DNA of 42,679 nt from Phycisphaerae bacterium (GCA_029260215.1 JAJDDQ010000027.1:1-42679), one strand, 5' to 3'; positions 1-8,310 are shown, counted from the stretch's first letter. The notes: generated from the letters alone by a model not told the origin. Numbers and translations: made by a program.

Positions 1-229
<229 letters not shown>

Positions 230-360
230 GAGGATTATCTAGACCGACTTGCCTTTCGGGGTGAGTTGTGTAGAAGTCAGCGCATTTTCAGTCCGCTTCG
301 GCGGATGGCTCGCGGGGAGACCCGCAACCCGACGACAACTTTGTACTTGATATATGGGAT

Positions 361-397
361 AAGCCCATTGGCCTCGCGCCGATGGGCTTTCCCTTTT
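361..397 (+). terminator. Rho-independent terminator of the 16S rRNA transcript
   Basis: A 12-bp stem (AAGCCCATTGGC at 361-372 with GCCGATGGGCTT at 378-389, one T-G wobble) encloses a 5-nt loop and is followed by CCCTTTTTT. It lies about 135 bp after the 16S 3' end. The position suggests that rRNA transcription ends here without reading into a 23S gene. Confidence 0.85.
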
Positions 398-589
398 TTA
401 CGCCTAACGGGGTTGACGAGGCGATTGGTGATCGCGAATATAGCCTGCGCAGGTCGTTTGGGCGGAGGATGGTTTCAATGGTCAAATGTCGGGCAAAACG
501 TAATCCGGCGGACACACGCACGTGGGGTCCAGACGGATGGAGGACGACGCCTGTGGTCTGAACGATTGATCGATCGAACTGATTCACGA

Positions 590-622
590 ACCCCGGGCAC
601 CGTATGGTCCCTGGGGTTTTCT
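590..622 (+). promoter_or_regulatory. Terminator-like hairpin in the leader of the MATE gene (possible attenuator)
   Basis: The arms ACCCCGGG (590-597) and CCCTGGGGT (609-617) pair with one wobble and an inner ACC/GGT extension around a GTAT loop. TTTTCT follows directly. The hairpin sits only about 20 bp upstream of the MATE start and has no gene before it except the already terminated 16S transcript. This position fits an attenuator or riboswitch expression platform. I could not match the preceding leader (about 400-589) to a known aptamer, including the guanidine classes. Confidence 0.45.
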
Positions 623-639
623 CATAGGCGTTTCCGGCA

Positions 640-2097
640 ATGAACGACAATCTCCTCAAATCCGGCAGCCACCCCGATCGCGGGCGGGCTGAGTTTTGGA
701 CGATGCTACGCCTGTCCGTTCCGATGGTCGTCGCGACGTCCTGCCGGATGGTCATGGATGTCACCGACTTCATGATGATTGCGGAAACCGGAAACACCGA
801 CGCCCTCGCCGCCATTTTGCCCGCGCAGATCATCATGTTCACCTACATCGTGATCGGCATGGGCATCGGCACTTTGGTCAATACGCTCGCGTCGCAATGC
901 CACGGTCGGGGCGACAACCGCAGCGCGAGCGCCTACGCGTGGCAGAGTCTCTACATGTCCGCCGGTTTCTGGATCGTCGGGGCCATGCTTTGGCCTGTGC
1001 TGCCGCATATTTTCGCGTTGGCTGGTCATGCGACCTCCATTCAGGAGCTGGAATGTCGCTACACAGCCATCGCAGTTTGGACCATAGGCCCGTCGATCGC
1101 AGCGAACGGGCTGAGTTGCTTCTTTACGGGGGTTCACCGGCCGAAAATTACGATGCTGGCTGCGCTTGAAGGCGTGGCTGTGAATGCTTCGGTCAGCTTC
1201 GTGCTCATTTTTGGCCATCTTGGCTTCCCCGCTATGGGTATCGAAGGTGCAGCCTGGGGCACGGTGGTCGGCACGAACTACCGCGCATTGCGTATGACGA
1301 TCGCGTTTTGCGGTCGCTATTACGCGGAGCATTTCGCCTCGCGTGAAACTTGGGCGTTCGACTGGAAGAAAATGAAGACGCTCCTGCGCGTCGGTTGGCC
1401 CAGCGGGTTGCAATGGTGCAGCGACGTGACGGTCTGGGCGATCTTCACCGTTGTGCTGATTGGCGGGTACTTCGGCAAGACGCACCAGTTGGCCACGAAT
1501 TCCGTGTGGCAGTACATGCGCATCACATTCCTGCCGTGTATGGGCTTGGGCACTGCGATATCGTCCATCGTCGGAAAGGCCATCGGCGTGCGCGATTATG
1601 CGTACGCACAGCGTACGGCCCGCTTGGGTGTGCTGATCATGATGGCGTACATGGGCACCATGTCGGCGATCTACCTTGTTTTCAGGCGTGAACTGATCGG
1701 CTATTTTTGCGACGACCCCGCCGTCGTGGATATTGGCGCTACGATCATGCTTTGCGCCGTCGCGTTTCAGTTGTTCGACGCGGTCGGCGCGACGTACAAC
1801 TTCGCCCTGCGTGCCGCCGGGGATACTTTCGCGCCATCCGTCATGTTCGTTGTCGGCCACTGGGTCATCGTGGTGGCCGGCGGGTTTGCGATGGCAGAGT
1901 TCGCACCGCAGTTCGGCAGTCTGGGGCCGTGGTTGGCTGCGTCCTTGCTGATTATTGGCTCGGGAATCTGGTTATGGTGGCGATGGCAGGGCGGCAAGTG
2001 GATGCAGATCGATATCTTCAAGCATGAAAAAACCGATTCCGCTCAGGTTGTCGATGACGTGGAACACCCGGCAGAACCCGCAGCCGAACTGGTGTAG
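640..2097 (+). CDS. MATE family multidrug/cation antiporter
   Basis: This 485-residue polytopic inner-membrane protein has the MATE layout: two related halves of about six helices each, with repeated hydrophobic segments starting near residue 22 (LRLSVPMVVATS) and again near 250 (VGWPSGLQWCSDV). Length fits NorM-like proteins (about 450-480). Family knowledge suggests Na+ or H+ driven export of cationic or polar compounds; the substrate cannot be read from sequence. The soluble acidic C-terminus after residue 455 is longer than usual. The ATG at 640 has only a weak ribosome site but is the first start that keeps the full N-terminal helix. It is monocistronic, lying between the 16S terminator and a hairpin-rich repeat. 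The leader hairpin at 590-622 may regulate it. Confidence 0.9.
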   Translation: MNDNLLKSGSHPDRGRAEFWTMLRLSVPMVVATSCRMVMDVTDFMMIAETGNTDALAAILPAQIIMFTYIVIGMGIGTLVNTLASQCHGRGDNRSASAYAWQSLYMSAGFWIVGAMLWPVLPHIFALAGHATSIQELECRYTAIAVWTIGPSIAANGLSCFFTGVHRPKITMLAALEGVAVNASVSFVLIFGHLGFPAMGIEGAAWGTVVGTNYRALRMTIAFCGRYYAEHFASRETWAFDWKKMKTLLRVGWPSGLQWCSDVTVWAIFTVVLIGGYFGKTHQLATNSVWQYMRITFLPCMGLGTAISSIVGKAIGVRDYAYAQRTARLGVLIMMAYMGTMSAIYLVFRRELIGYFCDDPAVVDIGATIMLCAVAFQLFDAVGATYNFALRAAGDTFAPSVMFVVGHWVIVVAGGFAMAEFAPQFGSLGPWLAASLLIIGSGIWLWWRWQGGKWMQIDIFKHEKTDSAQVVDDVEHPAEPAAELV

Positions 2098-2124
2098 CGC
2101 GGTTTCGCGCCTCAGCGCGGGTGC

Positions 2125-2227
2125 GGGTGCCCCGCCTCTTCAGAGGTGGGGAAATCGAACTGTTTTTGGATTCGACTTCCCCACGGCTAAAGCCGAGGGG
2201 CACCCATCCCGTCAATTGAGTCGTGAC
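2125..2227. repeat. Dispersed hairpin repeat, copy 1 (MITE-like)
   Basis: GGGTGCCCC (2125-2133) and GGGGCACCC (2197-2205) form the outer pair. Inside lie CCCGCCTCTTCAGAGGTGGG and CCCCACGGCTAAAGCCGAGG, each a compact hairpin. The 3' flank TCAATTGAGTCGTGAC is shared with the other three copies in this window (13214, 20948, 36211). In this copy the terminal inverted repeats are degenerate. It sits between the convergent MATE gene and a reverse-strand lipoprotein gene and may act as a bidirectional terminator. Confidence 0.8.
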
Positions 2228-2251
2228 AAAGTAGCAATGCGGTTATGCAAG

Positions 2252-3394
2252 TCAGCGCACGTACGGCAGATCGTGAATCTTCGTCCACACTTCCAGCGAC
2301 GGCTTGGGGTTGTCTTCGTAGTCATACAGGCCCAGGAATTTGAATTCCGGCGTCTGGGAGAATGCGAAGTCGGGGTCGGCGTCGTACATACTCGCCCAGA
2401 TCACAAGGCGCACTTGCGGCATCTCACCGATCAGGCGCATCATGCGCGCCAGATACTCCGCCTGCGACTGCGGCGTCTGGAATGAATCCGGGTTCCCAGG
2501 CCAACCCATTTCGGTGAACAGAATGTCGCGCGATGTGTGCGTTTCGATGCGTGCAAGATAATCATCGGGCATGACCACGGAGCGAATGAAGAATCCGAAC
2601 GGAAGCGTCGAGAACGCCACCGCGTCGAGTTTCGGCTCGAACATGTCGATGATGAACCATTGCGGCGGATGATCGCTGAACTCGTCGAGGTCACCGAAGA
2701 AACCCTGCATCGCTTCGAGGTTGAATGCAGCGATGAACTGCACTTCCGGCGAGACGGCTTTGACGACGTCGTACGTTTTCTTGTGCAGGTCCACGTAGTT
2801 CAGGAAATCCTCGGGGTTGGCCTCGAAGTAGCCGTTCATCTCAACGCCGATGGACAGGTACGTCGGGCGGAGTTGGTCGGCGATGGTGACGGCCATCCGC
2901 GTGACCGGTTCGCGCACTCGTTCATCTGAAAAATCCAGGCCGATCAATTCGGGCGGAAGGATGCCGACGGTGCGCCGGTCGGCAATTGGGTCGATTTCGA
3001 TCACAACGCAGGTGTTGCCGCTGTCGCGCGCCAGGCGAACAGCCGCGGTGAGGTCTTCGTTGAGCTTGCCCTCGCCGTTCTCGCCGAACTCCACCCAGTC
3101 CATGCGCGGTCGCGAAACAAAGCAGTCCGACACCGTCGCAGCCTCTGCAACACGCCGGCGGAATCGTTGCCCTTCGTCGAAGTTCGCCGACTTCAATGCC
3201 ACCGGAACAATGCCGGTCAGGAAGCGGCGTTCCGTCAGATCGACAGACGTGTCGTACAAAACCTCTGACAGAGATCGGCTGGAGAACACGGGCAGATCGT
3301 CGTCAGCCGGCGGCGTGACAGCCGTACCACAACCAACGCTCAACATGAGCCACAACCCCAGGATGCAACGCGAGTTTTTTGTCGCCACTTTCAC
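2252..3394 (-). CDS. Lipoprotein with TIM-barrel glycosidase-like fold
   Basis: I chose the GTG at 3394 (380 aa). The open frame runs on to 3697, but that part encodes a low-complexity palindromic repeat (3411-3448), whereas the GTG puts a hydrophobic signal directly before a cysteine (SVGC, lipobox-like). The mature part resembles clan GH-A alpha/beta barrels. A conserved strand ends in Glu185 (SIGVEMNGY), and a later strand ends in Glu295 (ILFTEMGWPG); these are the acid/base and nucleophile positions in that clan. A related gene lies immediately upstream on the same strand (3765-4787), with the same two motifs. A polysaccharide-degrading or -binding role at the outer membrane or cell surface is inferred. 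No specific GH family is recognised. Confidence 0.7.
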   Translation of the reverse strand: MKVATKNSRCILGLWLMLSVGCGTAVTPPADDDLPVFSSRSLSEVLYDTSVDLTERRFLTGIVPVALKSANFDEGQRFRRRVAEAATVSDCFVSRPRMDWVEFGENGEGKLNEDLTAAVRLARDSGNTCVVIEIDPIADRRTVGILPPELIGLDFSDERVREPVTRMAVTIADQLRPTYLSIGVEMNGYFEANPEDFLNYVDLHKKTYDVVKAVSPEVQFIAAFNLEAMQGFFGDLDEFSDHPPQWFIIDMFEPKLDAVAFSTLPFGFFIRSVVMPDDYLARIETHTSRDILFTEMGWPGNPDSFQTPQSQAEYLARMMRLIGEMPQVRLVIWASMYDADPDFAFSQTPEFKFLGLYDYEDNPKPSLEVWTKIHDLPYVR

Positions 3395-3410
3395 GAAGGT
3401 TTCCGGCTTT

Positions 3411-3448
3411 CTTCCCCCCTTACAAAGGGGGGATTGAGGGGGGTTTTT
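3411..3448. repeat. C/G-run palindromic repeat
   Basis: CCCCCCTTACAAAGGGGGG is followed by ATTGAGGGGGGTTTTT. This is the compact palindrome widely seen as an intergenic repeat in environmental bacterial genomes (known from memory). On the reverse strand it precedes the lipoprotein start at 3394, which argues against the longer reading frame there being translated. Confidence 0.6.
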
Positions 3449-3648
3449 CGATCGCCTGGGAACCTGTCCCCCAGCCCATTCCAAACCCCGACACAGCATT
3501 ATACGTTGCACCGCAACGCCGATCGAATCATACCGGCCCGCCCGATAAAACGCTTGTCGCCCCATTGATCGTGGCGGTTTCCGTACTTCGTCGCCGGGAA
3601 GCTGGTCCCCATACACCCTGTACCCCGTCACGGCTCGATTGATGAGTC

Positions 3649-3731
3649 GGGTGGCACGGTCTGGCGCCGCCAGGCCGTGGGAACAGATTGCAACCACGGC
3701 CTACCGGCTGTGCCGGCAGACCGTGCCACCC
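3649..3731. repeat. REP-like nested inverted repeat
   Basis: The outer arms GGGTGGCACGGTCTG (3649-3663) and CAGACCGTGCCACCC (3717-3731) are a perfect 15-bp inverted repeat. A second perfect pair, GGCCGTGG (3673-3680) and CCACGGCC (3694-3701), lies inside. The element separates two reverse-strand genes. A weaker TGCCAC/GTGGCA hairpin near 42530-42556 may be a relative. Confidence 0.75.
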
Positions 3732-3764
3732 ATCGGCTGACGAGTGTCAATTTTCAGGACGAAG

Positions 3765-4787
3765 CTACCGCCACATCGATCGCCAAACGGCGTAGGCCGG
3801 CCGAGGCGTTCCGTTTCCGTCGAGCAAGCCCATGCGCGAGAAGAACTCGCCGAAGGCTTCGTTGTCGTAGAGAAAAAAATGATTGACCAGAAGGAGGTCC
3901 AGTTTCGCGGTCATATTCTCGAAACGTCGAAGAAACTCCGCCTGAGACTCTGCCGATCCGCCGTGCGACGAAGCTGTCGTCCAGCCAATCTCGGTGAATA
4001 CGATCGGCAGCTTGGTGTGTTTGCGGAGTTGGTCGTAGTAGTCCGGCGGGATGTCCGACGGTTTGCGGAATCCGCCGAGCTGCGGATAGCTCGATATGCC
4101 GACGGCGTCCTGCAAGGATTCAAACTTTTGAAGGAGCTCCCAGTGCGGTGCGTGTGGCTTGCCCGTCAGTGCTGCCGCTTTGCCCAGCAGTTGTTCGTAT
4201 TGGAACGAGACGAAAACAATCGCATCAGGTCTGTCTTTCTTGATCGCGCGGCGCGCTTCCACGAAAAGTGCGACGAAGTTGTCGAAGTCGTCCGGCTGCT
4301 CCTCGTAATAGGCGTTGATTTCCATCGCCAGGCAGACGAAGCGCGCGTCGTACCACTGCACGCGGGCTAACGTCTCGGCGACGAAGGCTTCGCGCACCGC
4401 GGGGTTGGCGAAGGAGTTGGTGGAGAGTCGACTGGGGAGTTTCGGTTGGAGACGACCCTTGCGCGGCGGGGGGTAGGGGTCGAACTGCACGAACACCTTC
4501 AAGCTGTGCTCGCCAAGTACCGCCTTACGCCACGGCAGCGCTTTGAAAACGTCCGATTCCTGAAACGATTCGCTCGTGCCATGCCACCATTCGACCGGGT
4601 CTGGTAGGCACACCCAGTCGCCGACCTTGGCTGCGGTCTTGTACGCCCCGAGGACGTTCTGGCTTTCCCAGTTGATCGGTGTCGGCACCGTGCAGCGGAG
4701 GACTTTTTTTCGGGGGGCATCTTCGCCGCGCGCGGACGCGGCACCTATGAACAATCCGATCACGATACTCGGAAGGGCGCGGCGCAT
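3765..4787 (-). CDS. Exported TIM-barrel glycosidase-like protein (paralogue of 2252-3394)
   Basis: I start at the ATG at 4787 (340 aa), which is preceded by GAGGGG and gives a classic signal peptide (MRRALPSIVIGLFIGAASA). Glu156 (CLAMEINAYY) and Glu266 (PIVFTEIGWT) match the two catalytic-type glutamates of its neighbour. The C-terminal phrase RPAYAVWRSMW parallels KPSLEVWTKI there, so the two look like diverged paralogues. Loops such as WWHGTSESF and SSYPQLGG line a likely substrate cleft. It is transcribed in the same direction as the PEP-CTERM gene upstream. An extracytoplasmic sugar-related function is inferred; it could also be a catalytically altered binding protein. Confidence 0.7.
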   Translation of the reverse strand: MRRALPSIVIGLFIGAASARGEDAPRKKVLRCTVPTPINWESQNVLGAYKTAAKVGDWVCLPDPVEWWHGTSESFQESDVFKALPWRKAVLGEHSLKVFVQFDPYPPPRKGRLQPKLPSRLSTNSFANPAVREAFVAETLARVQWYDARFVCLAMEINAYYEEQPDDFDNFVALFVEARRAIKKDRPDAIVFVSFQYEQLLGKAAALTGKPHAPHWELLQKFESLQDAVGISSYPQLGGFRKPSDIPPDYYDQLRKHTKLPIVFTEIGWTTASSHGGSAESQAEFLRRFENMTAKLDLLLVNHFFLYDNEAFGEFFSRMGLLDGNGTPRPAYAVWRSMWR

Positions 4788-4855
4788 CACCCCTCGTTTG
4801 TGGTTGCGAGAAGCAGGAGGATGAAAAAATCGCGTGATGGTCAGGGGGCCTTCAA

Positions 4856-5494
4856 TCAATATCGGTTGCGTCGCGTCAATCCGAGAAAAGCCGCGCCGAA
4901 TCCGAGCAGCGCAATCGCAGACGGTTCCGGAACGACGAGGATGCCGATCTCGTTGATGCCGGCGATATCCGGAACGTCGCTGTAGATAACGGTGTCATTG
5001 GCGGTCACGGTCAATACCGAAGTCGCGCCATCGAGCGTGAGTTTGAATCCGACGACTGGTCCGATGTAGCCGTCGATCGACAACGGGGCCAGGTTCTCGT
5101 CGGTCGTAAAGATCGCCTCGCTCGTCAGGCCGACCGAAAACCAGTCTTCGCGATCTTCTGAATAGAGAACCAGAAAGATGAATTCGTCAGCCGCAAGATC
5201 TTCGGTGATCAGCGCCGCGACCGTCACATCGTCTTCCAGGCTCGCGCCCAATGACATTGTGTTGACGATGAGATCGCCCCCGTTCATCCCCAATTCTGAT
5301 CCCGATTCGGGGCCTGGCGTGCCGGATGCGACGAACCATTCCGCCCCCAAAACGCCGTCGTCAAAGTGGTCGCCGGTTACGGGATCCCCATTGACATCGG
5401 CGTACACAAAGTCGATCAATGCCAACGATTCTGCTGAAACAATAGGCGCGATTACAAGTAAAGCGCAAAGCGCCGCCTGGACGTGTCTTCTCAT
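4856..5494 (-). CDS. PEP-CTERM sorted secreted protein
   Basis: The ATG at 5494 gives 212 residues, with a signal peptide (QAALCALLVIAPIVSAES) and a C-terminal PEP-CTERM tripartite signal: VPEPSA, a hydrophobic helix and the basic end TRRNRY. Upstream in-frame TTG codons are less likely starts. The central part is beta-rich, with many Asp and Gly residues, and resembles a jelly-roll-like surface domain. Family knowledge says PEP-CTERM proteins are processed by an exosortase and go to the cell surface or extracellular polysaccharide. No exosortase is in the window. With the two glycosidase-like genes downstream on the same strand it may form a surface-polysaccharide group. Confidence 0.8.
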   Translation of the reverse strand: MRRHVQAALCALLVIAPIVSAESLALIDFVYADVNGDPVTGDHFDDGVLGAEWFVASGTPGPESGSELGMNGGDLIVNTMSLGASLEDDVTVAALITEDLAADEFIFLVLYSEDREDWFSVGLTSEAIFTTDENLAPLSIDGYIGPVVGFKLTLDGATSVLTVTANDTVIYSDVPDIAGINEIGILVVPEPSAIALLGFGAAFLGLTRRNRY

Positions 5495-5989
5495 CTCCCT
5501 CAATCTCCCTCTCAATGTACTGCCGGTCGCCTCGGCAGGCAGCGGAGTCTCCCAACACCACTGCCCCCTGCGTTGCCAACTCCCGAACCCTGCGACAAAA
5601 GCCCCACAAGCACGCGGACTCCCAATCCGTTGCCCGAAGCCAATCCGGTTCGATCAAAGCACTACGACGGCATGTTTACCATCTCCCTAGACAACCCAGT
5701 TTATCGGCCACAAGCGCGGAGTGTCAAGGATCAATACGGTTTGAACCGCTCATTTGAGCGGGATTCGGGCGGAGTTGCGTCATATTTCGCTGAAATCGCG
5801 CTTTCTTAAAGCGGGACTCGAAGCTCCGGCCGTACTGAAAAACCGATGGCCCCTTTTCCTTTGGTTTTCGACAGGAGGGAGTCATTGACAAGCGTCGATC
5901 TCTACATTGAACTGGGTCCGAAAATCGCATGGCTGTTGTAGTCGGAATCCGTTGGAAGATCGCGCGTGCCAGGACCAAGAGGCTCATAA
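5495..5989. other. Intergenic region without recognisable gene
   Basis: This 495-bp gap lies between divergent genes, so it should hold promoters in both directions. I find no convincing -35/-10 pair, RNA gene or repeat. Short frames here have no signal, motif or ribosome site that would support translation. Confidence 0.5.
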
Positions 5990-6148
5990 ATGAAGAAATA
6001 CATTAGGTTTACGACGTTGGGCATGTTCGTGGTCGCGGGTGGATGCGTCCCTGACAACTTCGTTCCCAACCTTGTCGGAAGCACGATTTCCGAGGTGCTG
6101 AGCGTTGTGCTGAGCGATCTGCTGAATACGTTCTTACCGCCCATCTAG
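5990..6148 (+). CDS. Mini-lipoprotein upstream of polysaccharide export gene
   Basis: This 52-residue frame starts with MKKYIRF and a hydrophobic stretch ending in the lipobox-like VAGGC. A short tail with alternating hydrophobic residues follows (TISEVLSVVLSDLLNTFLPP), likely one amphipathic helix. AGAGG lies about 8 nt before the ATG. The gene ends 8 bp before the export lipoprotein start, so they are probably co-transcribed. Similar very short lipoproteins sit beside envelope transport genes at 8699 and 16036. Function unknown. Confidence 0.65.
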   Translation: MKKYIRFTTLGMFVVAGGCVPDNFVPNLVGSTISEVLSVVLSDLLNTFLPPI

Positions 6149-6156
6149 GCCTCCGC

Positions 6157-6942
6157 GTGGTCGGAATTCGGATCGTAAACATTTTTATCAAAAAGACTTA
6201 CAGTTTATTGTGCGTATTCGCTGCGGTGTGGCTGTCCGTGGCTGGCTGCGCCTCGCCGCGAGGGGGTTCGCTTGAGGGGACGGCCTTCGACCCGCTGAAG
6301 CCGGCCAAGTACGTGCTCCAGCCGGGCGACGCGTTGCGGATTCTGTATCCGAGCGATTCCTCTCTCGAAGTCGAGACGACAATTCGAGCCGACGGGCGCA
6401 TCGCGCTGCCGTACATCGGTGAAGTGGAGGCGGCTCGCTTGGCACCTTCAGAGCTGACCGCGGATTTGAACGCACGGTATGCGAGTATCCTGAAGCGCCC
6501 AGATGTAGTCGTTTTGGTCGAAAAGGAGACGGGCCGGCGGGTTTATCTCGGCGGCGAGTTGAAAAATCAGGGTTCGCTCGCGCTGTATCCCAACGAGACG
6601 TTGTTGCAGGCTGTTTTCGACGCGGGCGGTTTCACCCCCGAAGCCAAGCCGGGCGGTGTTCTGGTGATGCGGGCCGTGCCCGGCGAGGGCGTCCACATCC
6701 TTCGCGCGGACGTCAGCCGGATTTTGGCCGGCGTGGACCGCGATGTGATTTTGCACCCTATGGACATCGTTTACGTGCCACGATCGACGATTGCGAAGGT
6801 GGGTCAGTTCGTCGATCAATATGTCAACAACCTCATTCCGCGTCCGTTCCAGTTCCTGTTCACCTATGAGCTTCACGTTCAGCCGCTGCGGATCAGCGAC
6901 AACCAGACCTCTTTCCCCGTGAATCTTTCACGGCGGCGGTGA
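6157..6942 (+). CDS. Polysaccharide export outer-membrane lipoprotein (Wza-like)
   Basis: The protein has 261 residues from a GTG at 6157, a signal with lipobox (VAGC), then a Poly_export domain (YVLQPGDALRILYPSD near residue 50, DGRIALPYIGEV near 80). A SLBB-type region follows (VYLGGELKNQGSLALYP near 130, then a second beta-grasp segment to about 220). Wza-family proteins form the periplasmic/outer-membrane channel for capsule or exopolysaccharide. The length is shorter than Wza (about 380), typical of minimal family members with one SLBB domain. No polymerase, kinase or glycosyltransferase genes adjoin it, so the polysaccharide machinery must be elsewhere. Confidence 0.88.
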   Translation: MVGIRIVNIFIKKTYSLLCVFAAVWLSVAGCASPRGGSLEGTAFDPLKPAKYVLQPGDALRILYPSDSSLEVETTIRADGRIALPYIGEVEAARLAPSELTADLNARYASILKRPDVVVLVEKETGRRVYLGGELKNQGSLALYPNETLLQAVFDAGGFTPEAKPGGVLVMRAVPGEGVHILRADVSRILAGVDRDVILHPMDIVYVPRSTIAKVGQFVDQYVNNLIPRPFQFLFTYELHVQPLRISDNQTSFPVNLSRRR

Positions 6943-7048
6943 CGTTTTCAGGCGTTTCACGGGATACGTCGGGCGACGCCGGCGAATCGAGCAACCTGCG
7001 CTGAATTTCATCCAGCGGGAAATATCAAAGAAAAATCTTTTTTTCGCC

Positions 7049-7080
7049 TTGACCTTAGCGCTAGCTTTATGGTGTAGAAT
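7049..7080 (+). promoter_or_regulatory. MerR-type promoter and operator of the first metal operon
   Basis: TTGACC (7049-7054) and TAGAAT (7075-7080) are separated by 20 bp. Such a stretched spacer is the hallmark of promoters activated by MerR-family regulators through DNA distortion. The spacer holds an imperfect dyad, ACCTTA (7052-7057) with TATGGT (7068-7073). The merR gene starts 25 bp downstream on the same strand, so autoregulation is likely. Confidence 0.85.
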
Positions 7081-7104
7081 CATGATGAGGTGGAGTTCAT
7101 GGTG

Positions 7105-7527
7105 ATGTCAGAAAAACAATTGATGACGATCGGCAAGGTGGCTCGTGCGGCTGGTGTTTCAACGCACACGCTCCGCTACTACGAGCGGGAAGGGATCATG
7201 GGGCCTACGGTTCGGAATGGAGCGGGGTATCGCCTTTACGATGCCGATGCCCTTGAGCGTTTGCGGTTCATTCGGTCTGCTCAGGCCATCGGTTTCACGC
7301 TCGACGATATCCGCACGCTCGGCCGGCTTGACGAGGAAAGCGGCCAGTGTTGCCAGGCGGAGGTTCGGCGCTTGTTGGAACTGCGTCTTGCGGAGGTGGA
7401 GGAGAAGATGAAGGATTTGAAACGTGTTCAGGAGTCCCTGGGGCTGGCTTTGGACCGTTGCCGGCGCTCGAATGGCGAGTGCGAGGTTTTGAAGGAAATC
7501 GGCCCCGCGAAAAGTAAAAGGAGTTGA
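7105..7527 (+). CDS. MerR-family thiophilic metal sensor 1
   Basis: I chose the ATG at 7105 because GGAG (7092-7095) lies 9 nt upstream; GTG 7090 and ATG 7099 are alternatives. The 140-residue protein has the winged-helix DNA-binding domain (MTIGKVARAAGVSTHTLRYY, GYRLYDADAL), a long dimerisation helix (about 85-115) and a metal loop. Cys82/83, Cys119 and Cys126 match the three thiolate ligands of MerR-type Hg, Cd or Pb sensors. The 7-residue spacing of the last two is closer to CadR than to classical MerR (9). Gene context favours mercury-like metals. A TGA at 7525-7527 overlaps the next ATG. Confidence 0.9.
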   Translation: MSEKQLMTIGKVARAAGVSTHTLRYYEREGIMGPTVRNGAGYRLYDADALERLRFIRSAQAIGFTLDDIRTLGRLDEESGQCCQAEVRRLLELRLAEVEEKMKDLKRVQESLGLALDRCRRSNGECEVLKEIGPAKSKRS

Positions 7528-7847
7528 TGATGGTGTCGAGACGATGGGCGTTTTCTGTTTTGGCGTTGGCGATGCTTGGTGTGGTCACGTTTGGAGCAGT
7601 GAAGTTGGCGACAGCCAACACGGGGCGGGCTGATTGCCCGGGCAAGATCGTGTGCCCGGAGACGGGTGAACTTATTTGCCGGGATCAGTGTTCGATGATT
7701 GACCAGAACCGCCCGGATTGTCCCGGGCAAATTGTGTGCCCGAAAACGGGGGAGCTTGTTTGCAAGGACCGGTGCCCGGTTGGCGACGCGGCTCTGATGA
7801 ATGCTGATACGAAGGTCGAGCGGTCGTGTTGTCGAACAGGCAAGTGA
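7527..7847 (+). CDS. Exported cysteine-rich tandem-repeat protein
   Basis: The ATG pair at 7527/7530 follows AAAGGAG. The protein has about 106 residues, a signal or anchor helix (FSVLALAMLGVVTFGAVKLA), then two near-identical units, DCPGKIVCPETGELICRDQC and DCPGQIVCPKTGELVCKDRC, separated by nine residues. Each unit has four cysteines (C-x4-C-x7-C-x3-C), and a CC pair lies near the C-terminus. No known family is recognised. Position in the MerR operon and eight regularly spaced cysteines suggest a periplasmic metal-binding or metal-buffering protein; this is inference. Confidence 0.75.
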   Translation: MMVSRRWAFSVLALAMLGVVTFGAVKLATANTGRADCPGKIVCPETGELICRDQCSMIDQNRPDCPGQIVCPKTGELVCKDRCPVGDAALMNADTKVERSCCRTGK

Positions 7848-8281
7848 CGGCTGGTTTGCCGAAGGGCGATCCTGTTGCGGAAAGCGCGCCGCGACTGGGA
7901 CGTCCAGCCTGGTTGCAGGCAGTCATCGCTGTTCCGGCGGCGGTGCTGCCGCTCCTGTCGAGCTTTTCATGTCCGGTCTGTGTCGCGGCCTATGCGGGGA
8001 TTCTCTCGTCGCTTGGTTTGGGTTTTCTTGTTACCGACCGGACGCAACGTCCGTTGATTGTCGCATTTCTGCTCATCTCGATTACCAGCGTGGTTTGGGC
8101 GGCGAGACAACACAAAAGGGCGGGGCCGTGTACACTTGTTGTCGCAGGGTCTGCGGCGATCGTGACCGGCCGACTCATCTGGAGCGTTGCACCGGTGGTT
8201 TACGTGGGCGTAGTATGCCTGATAGTGGGCACCGTTTGGAATCTGATATTGAGGCGGTCGTGGCGGAATCGTGTTCCGTAG
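7826..8281 (+). CDS. MerC-like inner-membrane metal transporter
   Basis: From the GTG at 7826 (overlapping the previous gene by 22 bp) the protein has 151 residues and four hydrophobic helices. The first helix ends in SSFSCPVCVAAYAGILSSLG followed by LGFL, which matches the MerC pattern of a Cys pair in helix 1 followed by a Gly-rich turn and GLGFL. A further Cys (GPCTLVV) begins helix 3. MerC proteins carry Hg(II) across the inner membrane. The assignment rests on motif and topology, and the substrate is inferred from context. Confidence 0.7.
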   Translation: MLSNRQVTAGLPKGDPVAESAPRLGRPAWLQAVIAVPAAVLPLLSSFSCPVCVAAYAGILSSLGLGFLVTDRTQRPLIVAFLLISITSVVWAARQHKRAGPCTLVVAGSAAIVTGRLIWSVAPVVYVGVVCLIVGTVWNLILRRSWRNRVP

Positions 8282-8310
8282 AGTGTTGAAGACAAGAGGA
8301 GTTCGAGTTC

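Noticed and set aside
266-643. A 125-codon frame in the MATE leader
   Set aside because: It crosses the 16S terminator and leader hairpin, has no signal or domain, and looks like chance coding in GC-rich sequence.
3395-3697. N-terminal extension of the glycosidase-like lipoprotein to 3697
   Set aside because: The extension translates a palindromic C/G repeat and lacks a signal; the GTG at 3394 gives a proper lipobox.
5885-5913. Possible sigma-70 promoter TTGACA upstream of the mini-lipoprotein at 5990
   Set aside because: No good -10 lies at 16-18 bp; the only AT-rich hexamers are at the wrong distance.
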